A stretch of 64,000 bases of DNA from Couchioplanes caeruleus (GTDB lineage: Bacteria; Actinomycetota; Actinomycetes; Mycobacteriales; Micromonosporaceae): assembly GCF_023499255.1 (NCBI RefSeq), contig NZ_CP092183.1, positions 3,344,501-3,408,500 of the forward strand. The letters run 5' to 3'. Shown in pieces: positions 1-10,123 of the stretch (positions are counted from its first letter, which is position 1; every line of letters begins with the position of its first letter). The notes below the pieces were generated by a model, which worked only from the letters and a program-made list of their open reading frames with translations, did no database searches and was not told the origin of the DNA. Both the position numbers and the translations under genes were made by a program.

Positions 1-2589
1 AGGACTCAGGGCGTCGAGTCCGAGGCGCCGTTGGCGTTCGCAGCGCTGCACCGGCTGCTGCGTCCGGTCCTCGGGCTGCTCGACCGGCTCCCGCCGCCGC
101 AGGCCCGCGCCATGAGGACGGCGTTCGGTCTGGAGTTCGGCACGGATGACGGCGGAATCCCGCAGCCGTTCCTCGTCGCGCTGGCGACGCTGTCGATGCT
201 CGCCGAGGCGGCCGAGAACGCCACCGTGCTGTGCCTGGTGGACGACGCGCAGTGGCTCGACCAGGCGACGTCCGAGGCGCTGCTGACAGCCGGGCGCCGG
301 CTCGGCGCGGACCGGGTCGCCGTGGTGTTCGCCGCTCGGGACGGCGAGGGCCGGTCGTTCGCGCCGGACGGCGTCCCGAGCCTGGCACTGGCGCCCCTGG
401 CCGATGCGGCGGCCCGTGCCGTCCTGACCGACGCGGCCGGTGAGGTGGCCGCCGACGTCGCCGACGTGCTCATGGCGCAGACCGGCGGGAACCCGCTGGC
501 GCTCGTCGAGCTGCCCACCACGCTCACGCCGGAACAGCTCCGCGGTGTCACCCCTCTTCCGCAGCGGCCACAGCTGACCCCGGGGATGGAACGGGTGTTC
601 CTGGACCGGTGCCGTCGTCTGCCGGCCGCGGTGCAGACCCTCCTGCTCGTCGCCGCCGCCGACGACTCCGGGCAGGTCGCCACAGTCCGCCGAGCCGCCG
701 CGCTACTCGGGGTCCCCGCGGAGGCGCTCGAGGCCGCCGAGCGCTCAGGGATGGTGGTGGTGGACGCCGACCGCCTCCGCGTCCGGCATCCGCTGGTCCG
801 GTCGGCGGTCTACCAGGCGGCGACAAGCGGTGAGCGCCGACAGGTCCACCGGGCTCTCGCCGACGTAGCGGACCCGGCCGACGCCGACCGGCAGGCGTGG
901 CACCGCGCCGCCTCGGTGGACATGCCGGACCCCGGCGTCGTCGCCGCGCTGGATGACGCCGCCGCCCGCGCGGAGCGACGAGCCGGGTACGCCGCCGCGG
1001 CAGCGGCGTACGCACGTGCCGCCGAGCTCGTCGACGGCGACCGTCCACGCGCCGTCCGCCTCTTCGCCGCCGCGCGAAACGCCTGGGCCGCGGGGGAGAC
1101 AAGGTCCGCCCGGGTGCTCGTCACGTCCGCGCAAGAGCACGCTGGGAGCATGTCCGACGTGCTGCTGGGCGCAGACATCGACCGCCTGCGCGGCCGCATC
1201 GAGGTCAACGTCGGGTCGGCCATCGACGCCCACCGCATCTTCTCCGTCTCTGCCCGCGACGTCGCGGGCCTCGACCCCGCGCGCGCCCTCGAGCTGGCTG
1301 TCGCAGCAGCCCTCCTGCGCAGCCACGGTGCCGACAGCGGCACCGTGTTCGACGTCCGGGAGCTCGCCGTCGCCGCCACCGCTGGTGACACCGTGCACCG
1401 CCGTTGCCTGGGCCATCTCCTGCTCAGCCTCACCCAGGCCGCGGTCGCGGACTGGTCGGCAGCGTCGGCGTCCCTGCATGCGGCCCTGCGTGAGGGGACC
1501 GGCATCGACGCCCCGGACGTTCTGGCCCATCTGGGCAACCTGGCCCTGCACCTGGGCGACGACGAGGCGCACCGGCGCTGCTTCACCCGCATGCTCACCG
1601 GCGCCCGGGACGCCGGCGACGTCATGGGCGTGCTGTACGCGCTGCCGCGGCTGGGCTTCACCCGGTTCACCACCGGCCGCTGGACCGACCTGCGGCGAGA
1701 CGCCGAAGAGGGGATGTCCCTGAGCGCCAGCGCCGGGAAGCGTCCGCTCGCAGCCGTCCCGCTCGGCCAGCTCGGGCTGCTCGCCGCGGTGCAGGGGCGA
1801 CCCGCCGCCGAACTCGACGCCCTCCTGGCCGACCTCGAAGCGGCCGCCGCGCAGCCGCTGGGCGTGCTCGCCGACCCGGTCCACGATCTGGGGCGCTGGG
1901 CACGCGGCGTCCGGGCGGCGCACGACGGCGCGCCCGGCACGGCGCTGCACCACTTCGCCGCGATGCGCGTGGCCACCCTGCACCGGCTCGCGGCGCTCGA
2001 CCGGATCGAGGCCGCCGTCCGGGCCGGGGACCGGGTCCAGGCGGTCGCCTGGACCGAGGACCTGGCCGTGTTCGCCGCCGGCACCGGGTGGGCGTGGGCA
2101 GCAGCCGTCGTCGCGCACGCACGGGCCCTGCTGGCCCAGCCGGCGGACGTCGCCGACCTGTTCGACAGCGCGCTCGCCCACCACGCGCGGACGTCGCGTG
2201 CCGACGCCCACCCGTACGACCGGGCGCGCACCGAGCTGGCCTACGGGGAGTGGCTGCGCCGGTCGCAGCGCCGGGTCGAGGCTCGCACGCATCTGAGGGC
2301 AGCGCTCGAGGCCTTCGAGGATTTGCGGGCGACGCCGCTGGCTGCCCGGGCGGCGCAGGAGCTGCGCGCCTCGGGCGAGACGGCCCGCAAGCGGGACGTG
2401 TCGACAGCGCTGCACCTGACCCCGATGGAGCGGCAGGTCGCCGAGCTGGTCCGGCAAGGGCTGTCGAACAAGGAGATCGCCGCCCAGTGCTGGGTGTCCC
2501 ACCGGACGGTCGCCTTCCACCTGCGCAACGTCTTCGCCAAGGTGGGGGTCGCCTCCCGCGGCGAGCTCGCCCGACTCGACCTGTCCTGA
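1..2589 (+). CDS. LuxR-family (LAL-type) ATPase regulator, 5' truncated
   Basis: This is the C-terminal part of a large transcriptional regulator of the LAL/MalT-like class; the reading frame is open from the first base, so the start and Walker A loop lie outside the window. Visible parts are a Walker B-like strand ending in LVDDAQWLD near the left edge, a long alanine-rich helical (TPR-like) middle, and a C-terminal LuxR helix-turn-helix containing LTPMERQVAELVRQGLSNKE and SHRTVAFHLRNVFAKVGV. Such proteins bind ATP and an inducer and activate nearby genes. It stands alone upstream of an alpha/beta hydrolase gene in the same direction, about 130 bases away, which could be a target. The family is clear; the ligand and regulon cannot be read from sequence. 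Confidence 0.9.
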   Translation, partial: RTQGVESEAPLAFAALHRLLRPVLGLLDRLPPPQARAMRTAFGLEFGTDDGGIPQPFLVALATLSMLAEAAENATVLCLVDDAQWLDQATSEALLTAGRRLGADRVAVVFAARDGEGRSFAPDGVPSLALAPLADAAARAVLTDAAGEVAADVADVLMAQTGGNPLALVELPTTLTPEQLRGVTPLPQRPQLTPGMERVFLDRCRRLPAAVQTLLLVAAADDSGQVATVRRAAALLGVPAEALEAAERSGMVVVDADRLRVRHPLVRSAVYQAATSGERRQVHRALADVADPADADRQAWHRAASVDMPDPGVVAALDDAAARAERRAGYAAAAAAYARAAELVDGDRPRAVRLFAAARNAWAAGETRSARVLVTSAQEHAGSMSDVLLGADIDRLRGRIEVNVGSAIDAHRIFSVSARDVAGLDPARALELAVAAALLRSHGADSGTVFDVRELAVAATAGDTVHRRCLGHLLLSLTQAAVADWSAASASLHAALREGTGIDAPDVLAHLGNLALHLGDDEAHRRCFTRMLTGARDAGDVMGVLYALPRLGFTRFTTGRWTDLRRDAEEGMSLSASAGKRPLAAVPLGQLGLLAAVQGRPAAELDALLADLEAAAAQPLGVLADPVHDLGRWARGVRAAHDGAPGTALHHFAAMRVATLHRLAALDRIEAAVRAGDRVQAVAWTEDLAVFAAGTGWAWAAAVVAHARALLAQPADVADLFDSALAHHARTSRADAHPYDRARTELAYGEWLRRSQRRVEARTHLRAALEAFEDLRATPLAARAAQELRASGETARKRDVSTALHLTPMERQVAELVRQGLSNKEIAAQCWVSHRTVAFHLRNVFAKVGVASRGELARLDLS

Positions 2590-2721
2590 TCGCCGCCCGT
2601 CCGGGCAGGCGGACGCGCGAATGACGGCGGAACCCGGTCACTTGACCGGGGCGACCGGACGCCGCAACCCCGAGCGTGGAGCCACAACGCAGCACCGGCC
2701 CCGATCGAGGAGTCAGCCGTC

Positions 2722-4125
2722 ATGACCAGCCAGACCCGCCCCTACGGCCCCAAGCCGCGACCTGCACCCGTCCCGTCCGGCGCTGCCGGCGCCTCGGTGC
2801 CCGCGCACCCGGCGTCCCACCGCTACCTGGGCCGGATCATCGCCGGCTCCCTCACCACGGGGATCGTCACCGCCCTGCTGCTCGCGACTGCCCCGTTCGT
2901 CCCGGCGGACGAGGACGGTGTCACGGGCGCGGTCCTCATCGGGTTCGCCGTCGGCTGGGCGATGCTCGCCGCGCTGTCGACCCGGTACACGTCCGCGCCG
3001 CAGCGATGGGCCGCCGCACCCGCGGCGTTCATGAGCCTCAGCGGGCTCACCCTGCTCACCCTCGGCTCAGCCGTGCACCCAGGGCTCGACTGGATCTGGC
3101 CCCCCGCCGCCCTCCTGCTCGCCGCTTGGACCACCCGACGTGTACGCCGTCTGCCCAGCCGCAGCGGGCGCCGCCAGCTGCTCGCAGTCGTCGCACTCCT
3201 GGCGCTGGCCTCGGTCGGCGCCGGCTACCAGACCGTCGCCCAGGCCGCCGATTCCCGGGCCCTGTCAATGCCGGGCCGGCTGGTCGACGTCGGCGGCCAC
3301 CGCCTGCACCTGACCTGCACCGGCTCGGGAACCCCCACCGTCGTGCTCGAACCGGGTGCGGGGGAGATGGCCGCCAACCTCGGATGGATCACCCCGGCCG
3401 TCGCCCGCAGCACCCGCGTCTGCGCCTACGACCGGGCCGGGCGTGGCTGGAGCGACCCCGCCGGCGCGCCCCAGAGCGGCGCCCGGATCGCCGACGACTT
3501 GCACACCCTGCTGCACCGCGCCGGTGTCCCCGGGCCGTACGTGCTCGCCGGGCACTCCTTCGGAGGCCTCTACGTGCTCACCTTCGCCGACCGCTACCCC
3601 GACGAGGTCGCCGGCATGGTCCTCGTCGACACCACCGCGCCCACGACCACGGACGCCCCCTCGACAGCTCGAACCGAGGACGAAGGCGACACCCTGCGAC
3701 GGGTCTCGGCCCTGCTCTCGACGACCTCGCGGCTCGGCCTGGGCCGCCTCTACGCCGGCAGCGCCTTCGGTGACCTGCCCGAGCAGGCCCGCGCCGACGT
3801 CCGTGCCTCCGCCGCTACGCCCGGCACCGTGCGCAGCACCCTCGACGAGTACCTCATGGGCTCCGCCTCCATGCGGGACGCCGCCGCGCTCACGAGCTTC
3901 GGCGACAAGCCGCTCGCCGTCCTGACGGCTGGCGCCAACAGCTCCGCTACGTGGCTCACCGCGCAGGACCGCCTGGCCGCACTGTCGACGAACACCGTCC
4001 ACCACATCGTCGACGGGGCCACCCACGAAGACCTCGTCGCCGTGCAGCAGTACGCAGCCATCACCTCTCGGGCGATCTCGGACGTCGTCATCTCGGCCCG
4101 CACCGGACAGCCGATCAACCGCTGA
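2722..4125 (+). CDS. Membrane-anchored alpha/beta hydrolase
   Basis: 467 residues. The first ~180 residues contain about four hydrophobic segments. The rest is an alpha/beta hydrolase fold with the nucleophile elbow GHSFGG (Ser at about residue 279), an oxyanion-type segment VVLEPGAGE and a DRAGRGWS strand typical of the family. The enzyme probably hydrolyses an ester or amide at the membrane; the substrate is unknown. The ATG is preceded by a GAGGAG ribosome binding site. The next gene, a CPBP-type membrane protease, starts 28 bases downstream, so the two are probably co-transcribed. The hydrolase fold and anchor are clear; any specific activity would be a guess. Confidence 0.85.
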   Translation: MTSQTRPYGPKPRPAPVPSGAAGASVPAHPASHRYLGRIIAGSLTTGIVTALLLATAPFVPADEDGVTGAVLIGFAVGWAMLAALSTRYTSAPQRWAAAPAAFMSLSGLTLLTLGSAVHPGLDWIWPPAALLLAAWTTRRVRRLPSRSGRRQLLAVVALLALASVGAGYQTVAQAADSRALSMPGRLVDVGGHRLHLTCTGSGTPTVVLEPGAGEMAANLGWITPAVARSTRVCAYDRAGRGWSDPAGAPQSGARIADDLHTLLHRAGVPGPYVLAGHSFGGLYVLTFADRYPDEVAGMVLVDTTAPTTTDAPSTARTEDEGDTLRRVSALLSTTSRLGLGRLYAGSAFGDLPEQARADVRASAATPGTVRSTLDEYLMGSASMRDAAALTSFGDKPLAVLTAGANSSATWLTAQDRLAALSTNTVHHIVDGATHEDLVAVQQYAAITSRAISDVVISARTGQPINR

Positions 4126-4153
4126 CCGCCGGCGATCCGCCAGGAGGAACGAC

Positions 4154-5015
4154 ATGCCATCAACGACCGGACCGCGGACTGCGTCCGCGCCGGCGACCTC
4201 TTCGATCGGTCGATCCAGACGACGCCGCAGCGTCGAAGCGGGGGCGTTCGTCGCCGTCTGGATCGCCGCCGGATACCTGCTGACGTCGACCAGCAACGGC
4301 TACCTGCTCCTGGGAATTCCGCTGACGGTGGCGTTCCAGGTCATCGTGCGCAGGCGTCCGCTGCGTGCGCTCTTCGCCGCAGGGACCAGCCGATTCACGC
4401 TCGACCGCCGTGGCGCCGCGCTCGCGCTGGCCCTGGCCGTCGTTCCGGGCTGGTACGCCGTCCGGTCCCTGACCGGGCACGACTGGGTCACCACCGGCTG
4501 GTACGCCGCAGCCACTGCCGGAGCCGCCTGCGCTGCCTTCGCCAGCCGCGCCCGGTCCGTGTCCTCGACCTTGCGGACCGCGGCCCTCCCGATCGCCGTC
4601 GGGGCCGGCGGCATGACGCTGGTGTACGGCGCGCTGCACGTCATGACCGGGACGCCGGTGCCGGTGAGCGCGGCGCTCGGGGCACTGCCGGCGTACATCG
4701 CGTTGTACTTTCCTGCGGCCTTTCTGCTGGAGGAAGTGACCTTCCGCGGAGCACTCGACGCCCACGTGCACCACGACGGCGAAACCCGCGGATGGCAGTC
4801 CGCCGTGTTCACCTCCACGCTGTGGGGTCTGTGGCACCTGCCCGTCTCGCACGGTCTGCCGTGGTGGCTGCAGGTCATCGAACTCGTCGTCGTCCACGTC
4901 GTCCTGGGAGTGCCGTTGTCGATGGCCTGGCGCCGCTCACGCAACCTCGCCGCGCCGGCGTTTCGCGCACGCGGTCAACGACGCCGTCCGCAACGCCGTG
5001 ATGCTCGGCCTGTAG
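4154..5015 (+). pseudogene. CPBP-family intramembrane metalloprotease with a +1 frameshift near its end
   Basis: A polytopic membrane protein with the CPBP (CAAX protease/bacteriocin processing) motifs EExxxR (E193, E194, R198) and FxxxxH-type WGLWH (H228). The frame that begins at the ATG (RBS AGGAGG) is intact to the Phe codon at 4961-4963. One extra C at about 4964 then breaks the expected C-terminus. Reading from 4965 gives AHAVNDAVRNAVMLGL and a TAG at 5013-5015, which supplies the third His/Asn motif of the family. Without the shift the frame runs uselessly to 5308, antisense to the reductase operon. Either the gene is recently damaged or this is a one-base sequence error. It follows the hydrolase gene closely. 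Confidence 0.75.
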
Positions 5016-5041
5016 CGGCTGGGCCCGGTTCAGAAGGCCCT

Positions 5042-5212
5042 TCATCCACGATCTGTCGCCTCCGCGGGACCTGCCCGGTCGAGGCCGTAGGAGGTCAAGG
5101 TGACGACGAAGGTACGCAGGCAACAGGCACAACGCCAAGCGGCTTCGTCCACCGGGAACAGGTTCTCTTCGCTGCAGTAAGGGCAGTAGAAGATTTCTGG
5201 GTTCCGTCTCAT
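5042..5212 (-). CDS. Small zinc-ribbon protein downstream of sulfite/nitrite reductase
   Basis: 56 residues starting MRRNPEIFYCPYCSEENLF, with two CxxC knuckles (CPYC and CACC) that should bind one zinc. The ATG overlaps the stop codon of the upstream reductase gene in an ATGA arrangement, so it is translationally coupled and surely in the same operon. I believe short zinc-ribbon proteins are often found directly after ferredoxin-type sulfite reductases in actinobacteria, but I can name no established function. A role in siroheme enzyme maturation or redox sensing is only a guess. Confidence 0.75.
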   Translation of the reverse strand: MRRNPEIFYCPYCSEENLFPVDEAAWRCACCLRTFVVTLTSYGLDRAGPAEATDRG

Positions 5213-6882
5213 CTGAGGTCCTCGTCGGTGGCACGGGCGACCCACCCGGCGAAAGTCTCCCCGGCGTCCTTGGCCGTCAGGAACCGGTTGAGGAGCCGCT
5301 CGACATAATCGGCCAGGTCGTCAGTGGTGACTTTCAAACCCCGTACCTTGCGGCCGAAACCGACTTCCGCGGAGAGTCCGCCGCCGAGTTGGACGTGGAA
5401 GCCCTCCACTCTCTCGCCGGCGGAGTTGGTGATGATCTGGCCCCGAAGTCCGATGTCGGCGGTCTGTACCCGAGCGCAGGAGTTGGGGCATCCGTTGATG
5501 TTCAAGGTCACCGCCTCGTCGAAGCCCGGGAGGCGCCGTTCGAGCTCGGCGATGAGGTCGGTGGCGCGATCCTTGGTGTTCACGATGGCCAGCTTGCAGA
5601 ACTCGATGCCCGTGCAAGCCATCGTCTGCCGGCGGAAGGTGCTGGGCAGGGTCGGCAGGCCGATGACGTCCAGGGCGGCTGCCAGGGCCTGCACCTGGTC
5701 CTCGGGGACGTCGAGGATGATCAGTTTCTGCTCGATGGTCGTCCGGACACGTCCTGAACCGTGCCGCTCGGCGAGGTCGGCGACCTGGGTCAGCAGCGAT
5801 CCGGACATCCGTCCGACGCGGGGTGCCAGTCCCAGGTAGAACCGGCCGTCCTTCTGCCGGTGTATGCCGACGTGGTCTCGGCGCAGGTCGGTGGCAGCGG
5901 CCGGCGCCGGTCCGTCCGGCAGGGGCGCCGTGAGGTATTCCGATTCCAGGACCTTCCGGAATGTCGCCGGACCCCAGTCGGCGACGAGGAACTTCAGGCG
6001 GGCGCGGGCGCGTAGCCGCCGGTAGCCGTGATCGCGAAACAGCGAGGTGACCGCCACCCAGATCTCCGCCACCCGGTCGGCGGCGATGAACACGCCGAGG
6101 CGTTGGCCGAACATGGGGTTGGTGGACAGCCCACCGCCGACCCACAGGTCGTACCCCGGTGTGCCGTCGGGTCCGTGGACGCCGACGAACGCAATGTCGT
6201 TGATCTCGTGAATGGTGCAGTGCTGCGCACAGCCGGAGATGGCGGTCTTGTACTTGCGGGGAAGGTTCGAGAACGTCGGGTCACCGACGAACGGGGCAAG
6301 GGAGTCCAGCGCGGGCGTGCCGTCGATGATCTCATCCTCGGCGATTCCGGCCAGCGGGCAACCGAGCATGTTGCGGGGGGTGTCACCGCAGGCTTCCGTG
6401 GTGGACAGGCCGACTGCGTCGAGCCGCTCCCAGATGGCGGGTACGTCCTGGATCCGTACCCAATGGAGTTGGATGTTCTGCCGGTTGGTGATGTCGGCGA
6501 TGTCTCGGCCGTAGCGGGTGGCCAGCTCACCGATGACGCTCAGTTGACGGGTGTCCAGCTGTCCGCCGGGGATCCGGACACGCAGCATGAAGTACTCGTC
6601 TTCGAGTTGCTGCGGTTCCAGGCCGGCCGTGCGGCCGCCGTCGATGCCGGGACGGCGCTGGGTGTACAGGCCGTACCACCGGAAGCGTCCCCTGAGGTCC
6701 GACGGGTCGATCGAGGCGAAGCCATGGCGGGCGTAGACGTTGAGGATCCGATCGCGAACCTTCAGGCCGTCGTCGTCGCGTTTGAACCGCTCGGTGTCGT
6801 TGAGGGGCTCGCGGTGGCCGAGGGCCCATTGACCGTCACCGCGCGCGGCGGCGGGGCGTCGAGTGGCCGGGGTGGGGGGCAA
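5209..6882 (-). CDS. sir: Ferredoxin-dependent sulfite/nitrite reductase (siroheme, 4Fe-4S)
   Basis: 557 residues, the normal length for the one-subunit siroheme reductases that reduce sulfite to sulfide (or nitrite to ammonium) with electrons from ferredoxin. The four cluster and siroheme cysteines are visible as C423-x5-C429 (CTGIEFC) and C465-x3-C469 (CPNSC). The two-fold repeated ferrite-reductase halves are both present, with substrate-loop segments such as NRQNIQLHW and GCAQHC. The start is a TTG, chosen because AAGGAG lies six bases upstream and the N-terminus matches the family. It is overlapped by a zinc-ribbon gene and preceded by a marR gene in the same direction. Sulfite versus nitrite specificity cannot be settled here; no other assimilation genes are adjacent. 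Confidence 0.92.
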   Translation of the reverse strand: MPPTPATRRPAAARGDGQWALGHREPLNDTERFKRDDDGLKVRDRILNVYARHGFASIDPSDLRGRFRWYGLYTQRRPGIDGGRTAGLEPQQLEDEYFMLRVRIPGGQLDTRQLSVIGELATRYGRDIADITNRQNIQLHWVRIQDVPAIWERLDAVGLSTTEACGDTPRNMLGCPLAGIAEDEIIDGTPALDSLAPFVGDPTFSNLPRKYKTAISGCAQHCTIHEINDIAFVGVHGPDGTPGYDLWVGGGLSTNPMFGQRLGVFIAADRVAEIWVAVTSLFRDHGYRRLRARARLKFLVADWGPATFRKVLESEYLTAPLPDGPAPAAATDLRRDHVGIHRQKDGRFYLGLAPRVGRMSGSLLTQVADLAERHGSGRVRTTIEQKLIILDVPEDQVQALAAALDVIGLPTLPSTFRRQTMACTGIEFCKLAIVNTKDRATDLIAELERRLPGFDEAVTLNINGCPNSCARVQTADIGLRGQIITNSAGERVEGFHVQLGGGLSAEVGFGRKVRGLKVTTDDLADYVERLLNRFLTAKDAGETFAGWVARATDEDLR

Positions 6883-6970
6883 CAGCTTCTCCTTGCGTCA
6901 GAGTCGGGCATCGATGCGGCTCATCCAAGAAGACGTCGTTGTCGGGAGGCCGGTGGGTCGCCGGATGGGT

Positions 6971-7438
6971 CTACAACGGCATCGGGCCGTGCAGGCCGAT
7001 GGTGTAATCAGCGCCGAGGCGTTCATGCAGAGCGCGCAGGCCTCGAGCGCAGGCGGCGCGCTCGGAGGGTTCGAGACCATCCAGCGCCCGGCTCAACTCC
7101 TGGCGGCGACGGTTCGTCACCTGCGCGACCAGATCGTGGCCCCGTGCTGTCAGCTCCAACGTGACGACACTGCGGTTCGCCGGGTCGGTACCTCGGAGGA
7201 GATGACCTGATGTGTTCAGACGGTCGCCGAGGCGGGTGATCGAGGAGCCGGCGAGCCCGAGAGCGTCGGCGGCCTGGGTCGACGTGGTGCGCCCTCGCTC
7301 GGCGAGCAGAAGCATGAGCCGGAACTGGGGCAGGGAAACCTCGCCCTCCAGCAGTTCGAGGCTGCGCAGCGCGACGCCGACGAGGTCCTTGGTCGCGGTC
7401 TCGAAGGCGATCAGCTCGGCGGAAGACGTCGGCAGCAT
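6971..7438 (-). CDS. MarR-family transcriptional regulator
   Basis: 155 residues from the ATG chosen here (MLPTSSAELIAF). The winged helix is recognisable: LPQFRLMLLLAERG, then DALGLAGSSITRLGDRL as the recognition region and DPANRSVVTLELTARG as the wing. A longer frame from 7552 exists, but it would place two palindromic operator-like sequences inside the coding region. The gene lies 88 bases upstream of the sulfite/nitrite reductase gene in the same direction, so it probably controls itself and that operon, and perhaps the divergent glutamate dehydrogenase gene. The ligand is unknown. Confidence 0.85.
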   Translation of the reverse strand: MLPTSSAELIAFETATKDLVGVALRSLELLEGEVSLPQFRLMLLLAERGRTTSTQAADALGLAGSSITRLGDRLNTSGHLLRGTDPANRSVVTLELTARGHDLVAQVTNRRRQELSRALDGLEPSERAACARGLRALHERLGADYTIGLHGPMPL

Positions 7439-7455
7439 CTGTACGCCCGGCGGCT

Positions 7456-7485
7456 CTTGCACTCCGCAAGTGTTGCATAGTGCAA
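7456..7485. promoter_or_regulatory. Two adjacent palindromes upstream of marR (putative MarR operators)
   Basis: CTTGC-N5-GCAAG at 7456-7470 is followed at once by TTGCA-TAG-TGCAA at 7473-7485. Both are perfect inverted repeats and share the TTGCA/TGCAA half-site style. They sit 18-47 bases upstream of the marR start, where autorepressor sites of this family usually lie. Binding is inferred, not shown. Confidence 0.55.
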
Positions 7486-9123
<1,638 letters not shown>

Positions 9124-9248
9124 CGTCCTCGTCCGGCGGTGCTCGACGGCCCGGACCCGACGTCAGCGCCAAGCCCGCGACCAGCGCGGGACAGTCCGCG
9201 TGGCGTACCAGCCGCGGGCGCACCAGCGCGAGCCGGAGCCGGCAGCGC

Positions 9249-9518
9249 TCAGCGTGGCGCCGCGGGCGGGGTGTGCTGCGCAGGACCGGCGATCTCGACG
9301 TCGATGACGTCCAGGATGCCCAGCAGGCCGGCCAGAGCCGTTGCCTCCGTGCGGGTCAGAGTGAGGCTGCAGGTGGCGTCGGGGTCGTCGCTGATGCTGT
9401 GCACGAGTTCCCGGCGGCCGCCGGCGTGGTGGGTGACGACCCCGACCCGGTGACCGGTCGCGGTGTGGAAGGTCCGGCATGTCCCGATGCCGGGCAGCGG
9501 CGTTGATTCGACGTCCAT
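9249..9518 (-). CDS. Short KhtT-like cation:proton antiporter regulatory protein, lacking its TrkA-C domain
   Basis: 89 residues. The segment from STPLPGIG to LTRTEATALAGLLG resembles the N-terminal half of the regulatory subunits (KhtT/YhaT type) of potassium:proton antiporters. These are normally about 160 residues and end in a ligand-binding TrkA-C domain. Here the protein stops right after the N-terminal half and no antiporter gene is adjacent, so it is either a genuinely short orphan or a truncated remnant. The ATG has a GGAG seven bases upstream. Family assignment rests on pattern recognition only. Confidence 0.55.
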   Translation of the reverse strand: MDVESTPLPGIGTCRTFHTATGHRVGVVTHHAGGRRELVHSISDDPDATCSLTLTRTEATALAGLLGILDVIDVEIAGPAQHTPPAAPR

Positions 9519-10123
9519 GACAACTCCGGAAAGGGAAGCGGGGGGCTGCGACGGCGTGCGACCAGGCGCCGCACGGGAGGAAGGCGTTGATGTGGGCGGG
9601 TCAGCCGGCGCAGGCCGGTGAGGGGTAGGGCACCGACAGCCCGGTCACCCTCCCAGGCCAAGGGGCAGCGTCACGAGGGACGCTGCGCAGCGGGCGGCTT
9701 CAGATGGTCGTCGCCCGCGCCGGCGGGGCCCGGTCCGCCGACCAGGCGGGAACGCAGCCGGGGATCGCCCGGCGGGTCAGCCGGAAGACGATGCACAGCC
9801 CTGCGTCGCGCGCGGTGGCCAGGGCGGCCATCAGGACGGCCCACAGGACCAGCGCCGGCACCGCGAAGCGCGAGCCGGCGCCGCCGAAGCCGCGCCCGTC
9901 ATGCATGCCGGCCACCATAGCGGCTATCCGTGGTGGCGGCCACGACGCAGCGTGCACGTCGGCATCCCCACCTGCAGGCCGCGGTCCCGGTCGCCATCTA
10001 CCAGGGCGTCTGCAACAGGCGCGACGGCCGCCGCGACCCTTGTGGCCGGATCAGAGGCTGCCCGCACAGGTGGTTTCGCCGCGGCCGGAGGACCAGCCCG
10101 CGCGCAGCGGCCAAGCTGGGGGC
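9519..10123. other. Mostly non-coding stretch between kht-like gene and DUF2254 gene
   Basis: About 600 bases. It holds one weak leftward frame (listed separately) and otherwise no recognisable gene, repeat or operator. The apparent upstream extension of the DUF2254 frame through this region is low-complexity and not conserved in appearance. Confidence 0.4.
9700..9906 (-). CDS. Possible small single-pass membrane protein (uncertain)
   Basis: A 68-residue frame starting MHDGRGFGGAGSRF with one plausible transmembrane helix (PALVLWAVLMAALAT). There is no clear ribosome binding site and no recognised family. It lies just upstream of the KhtT-like gene on the same strand. It may be spurious; it is recorded because it fills a gap and has a coherent hydrophobic segment. 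Confidence 0.3.
   Translation of the reverse strand: MHDGRGFGGAGSRFAVPALVLWAVLMAALATARDAGLCIVFRLTRRAIPGCVPAWSADRAPPARATTI

Noticed and set aside
4154..5308. 384-codon version of the CPBP protease gene
   Set aside because: The part after 4964 is out of the conserved frame and runs antisense into the sir operon; a one-base frameshift explains it better.
9704..10123. Upstream extension of the DUF2254 gene
   Set aside because: Low-complexity, no family similarity, and an ATG with a nearby G-rich site exists at 10124.
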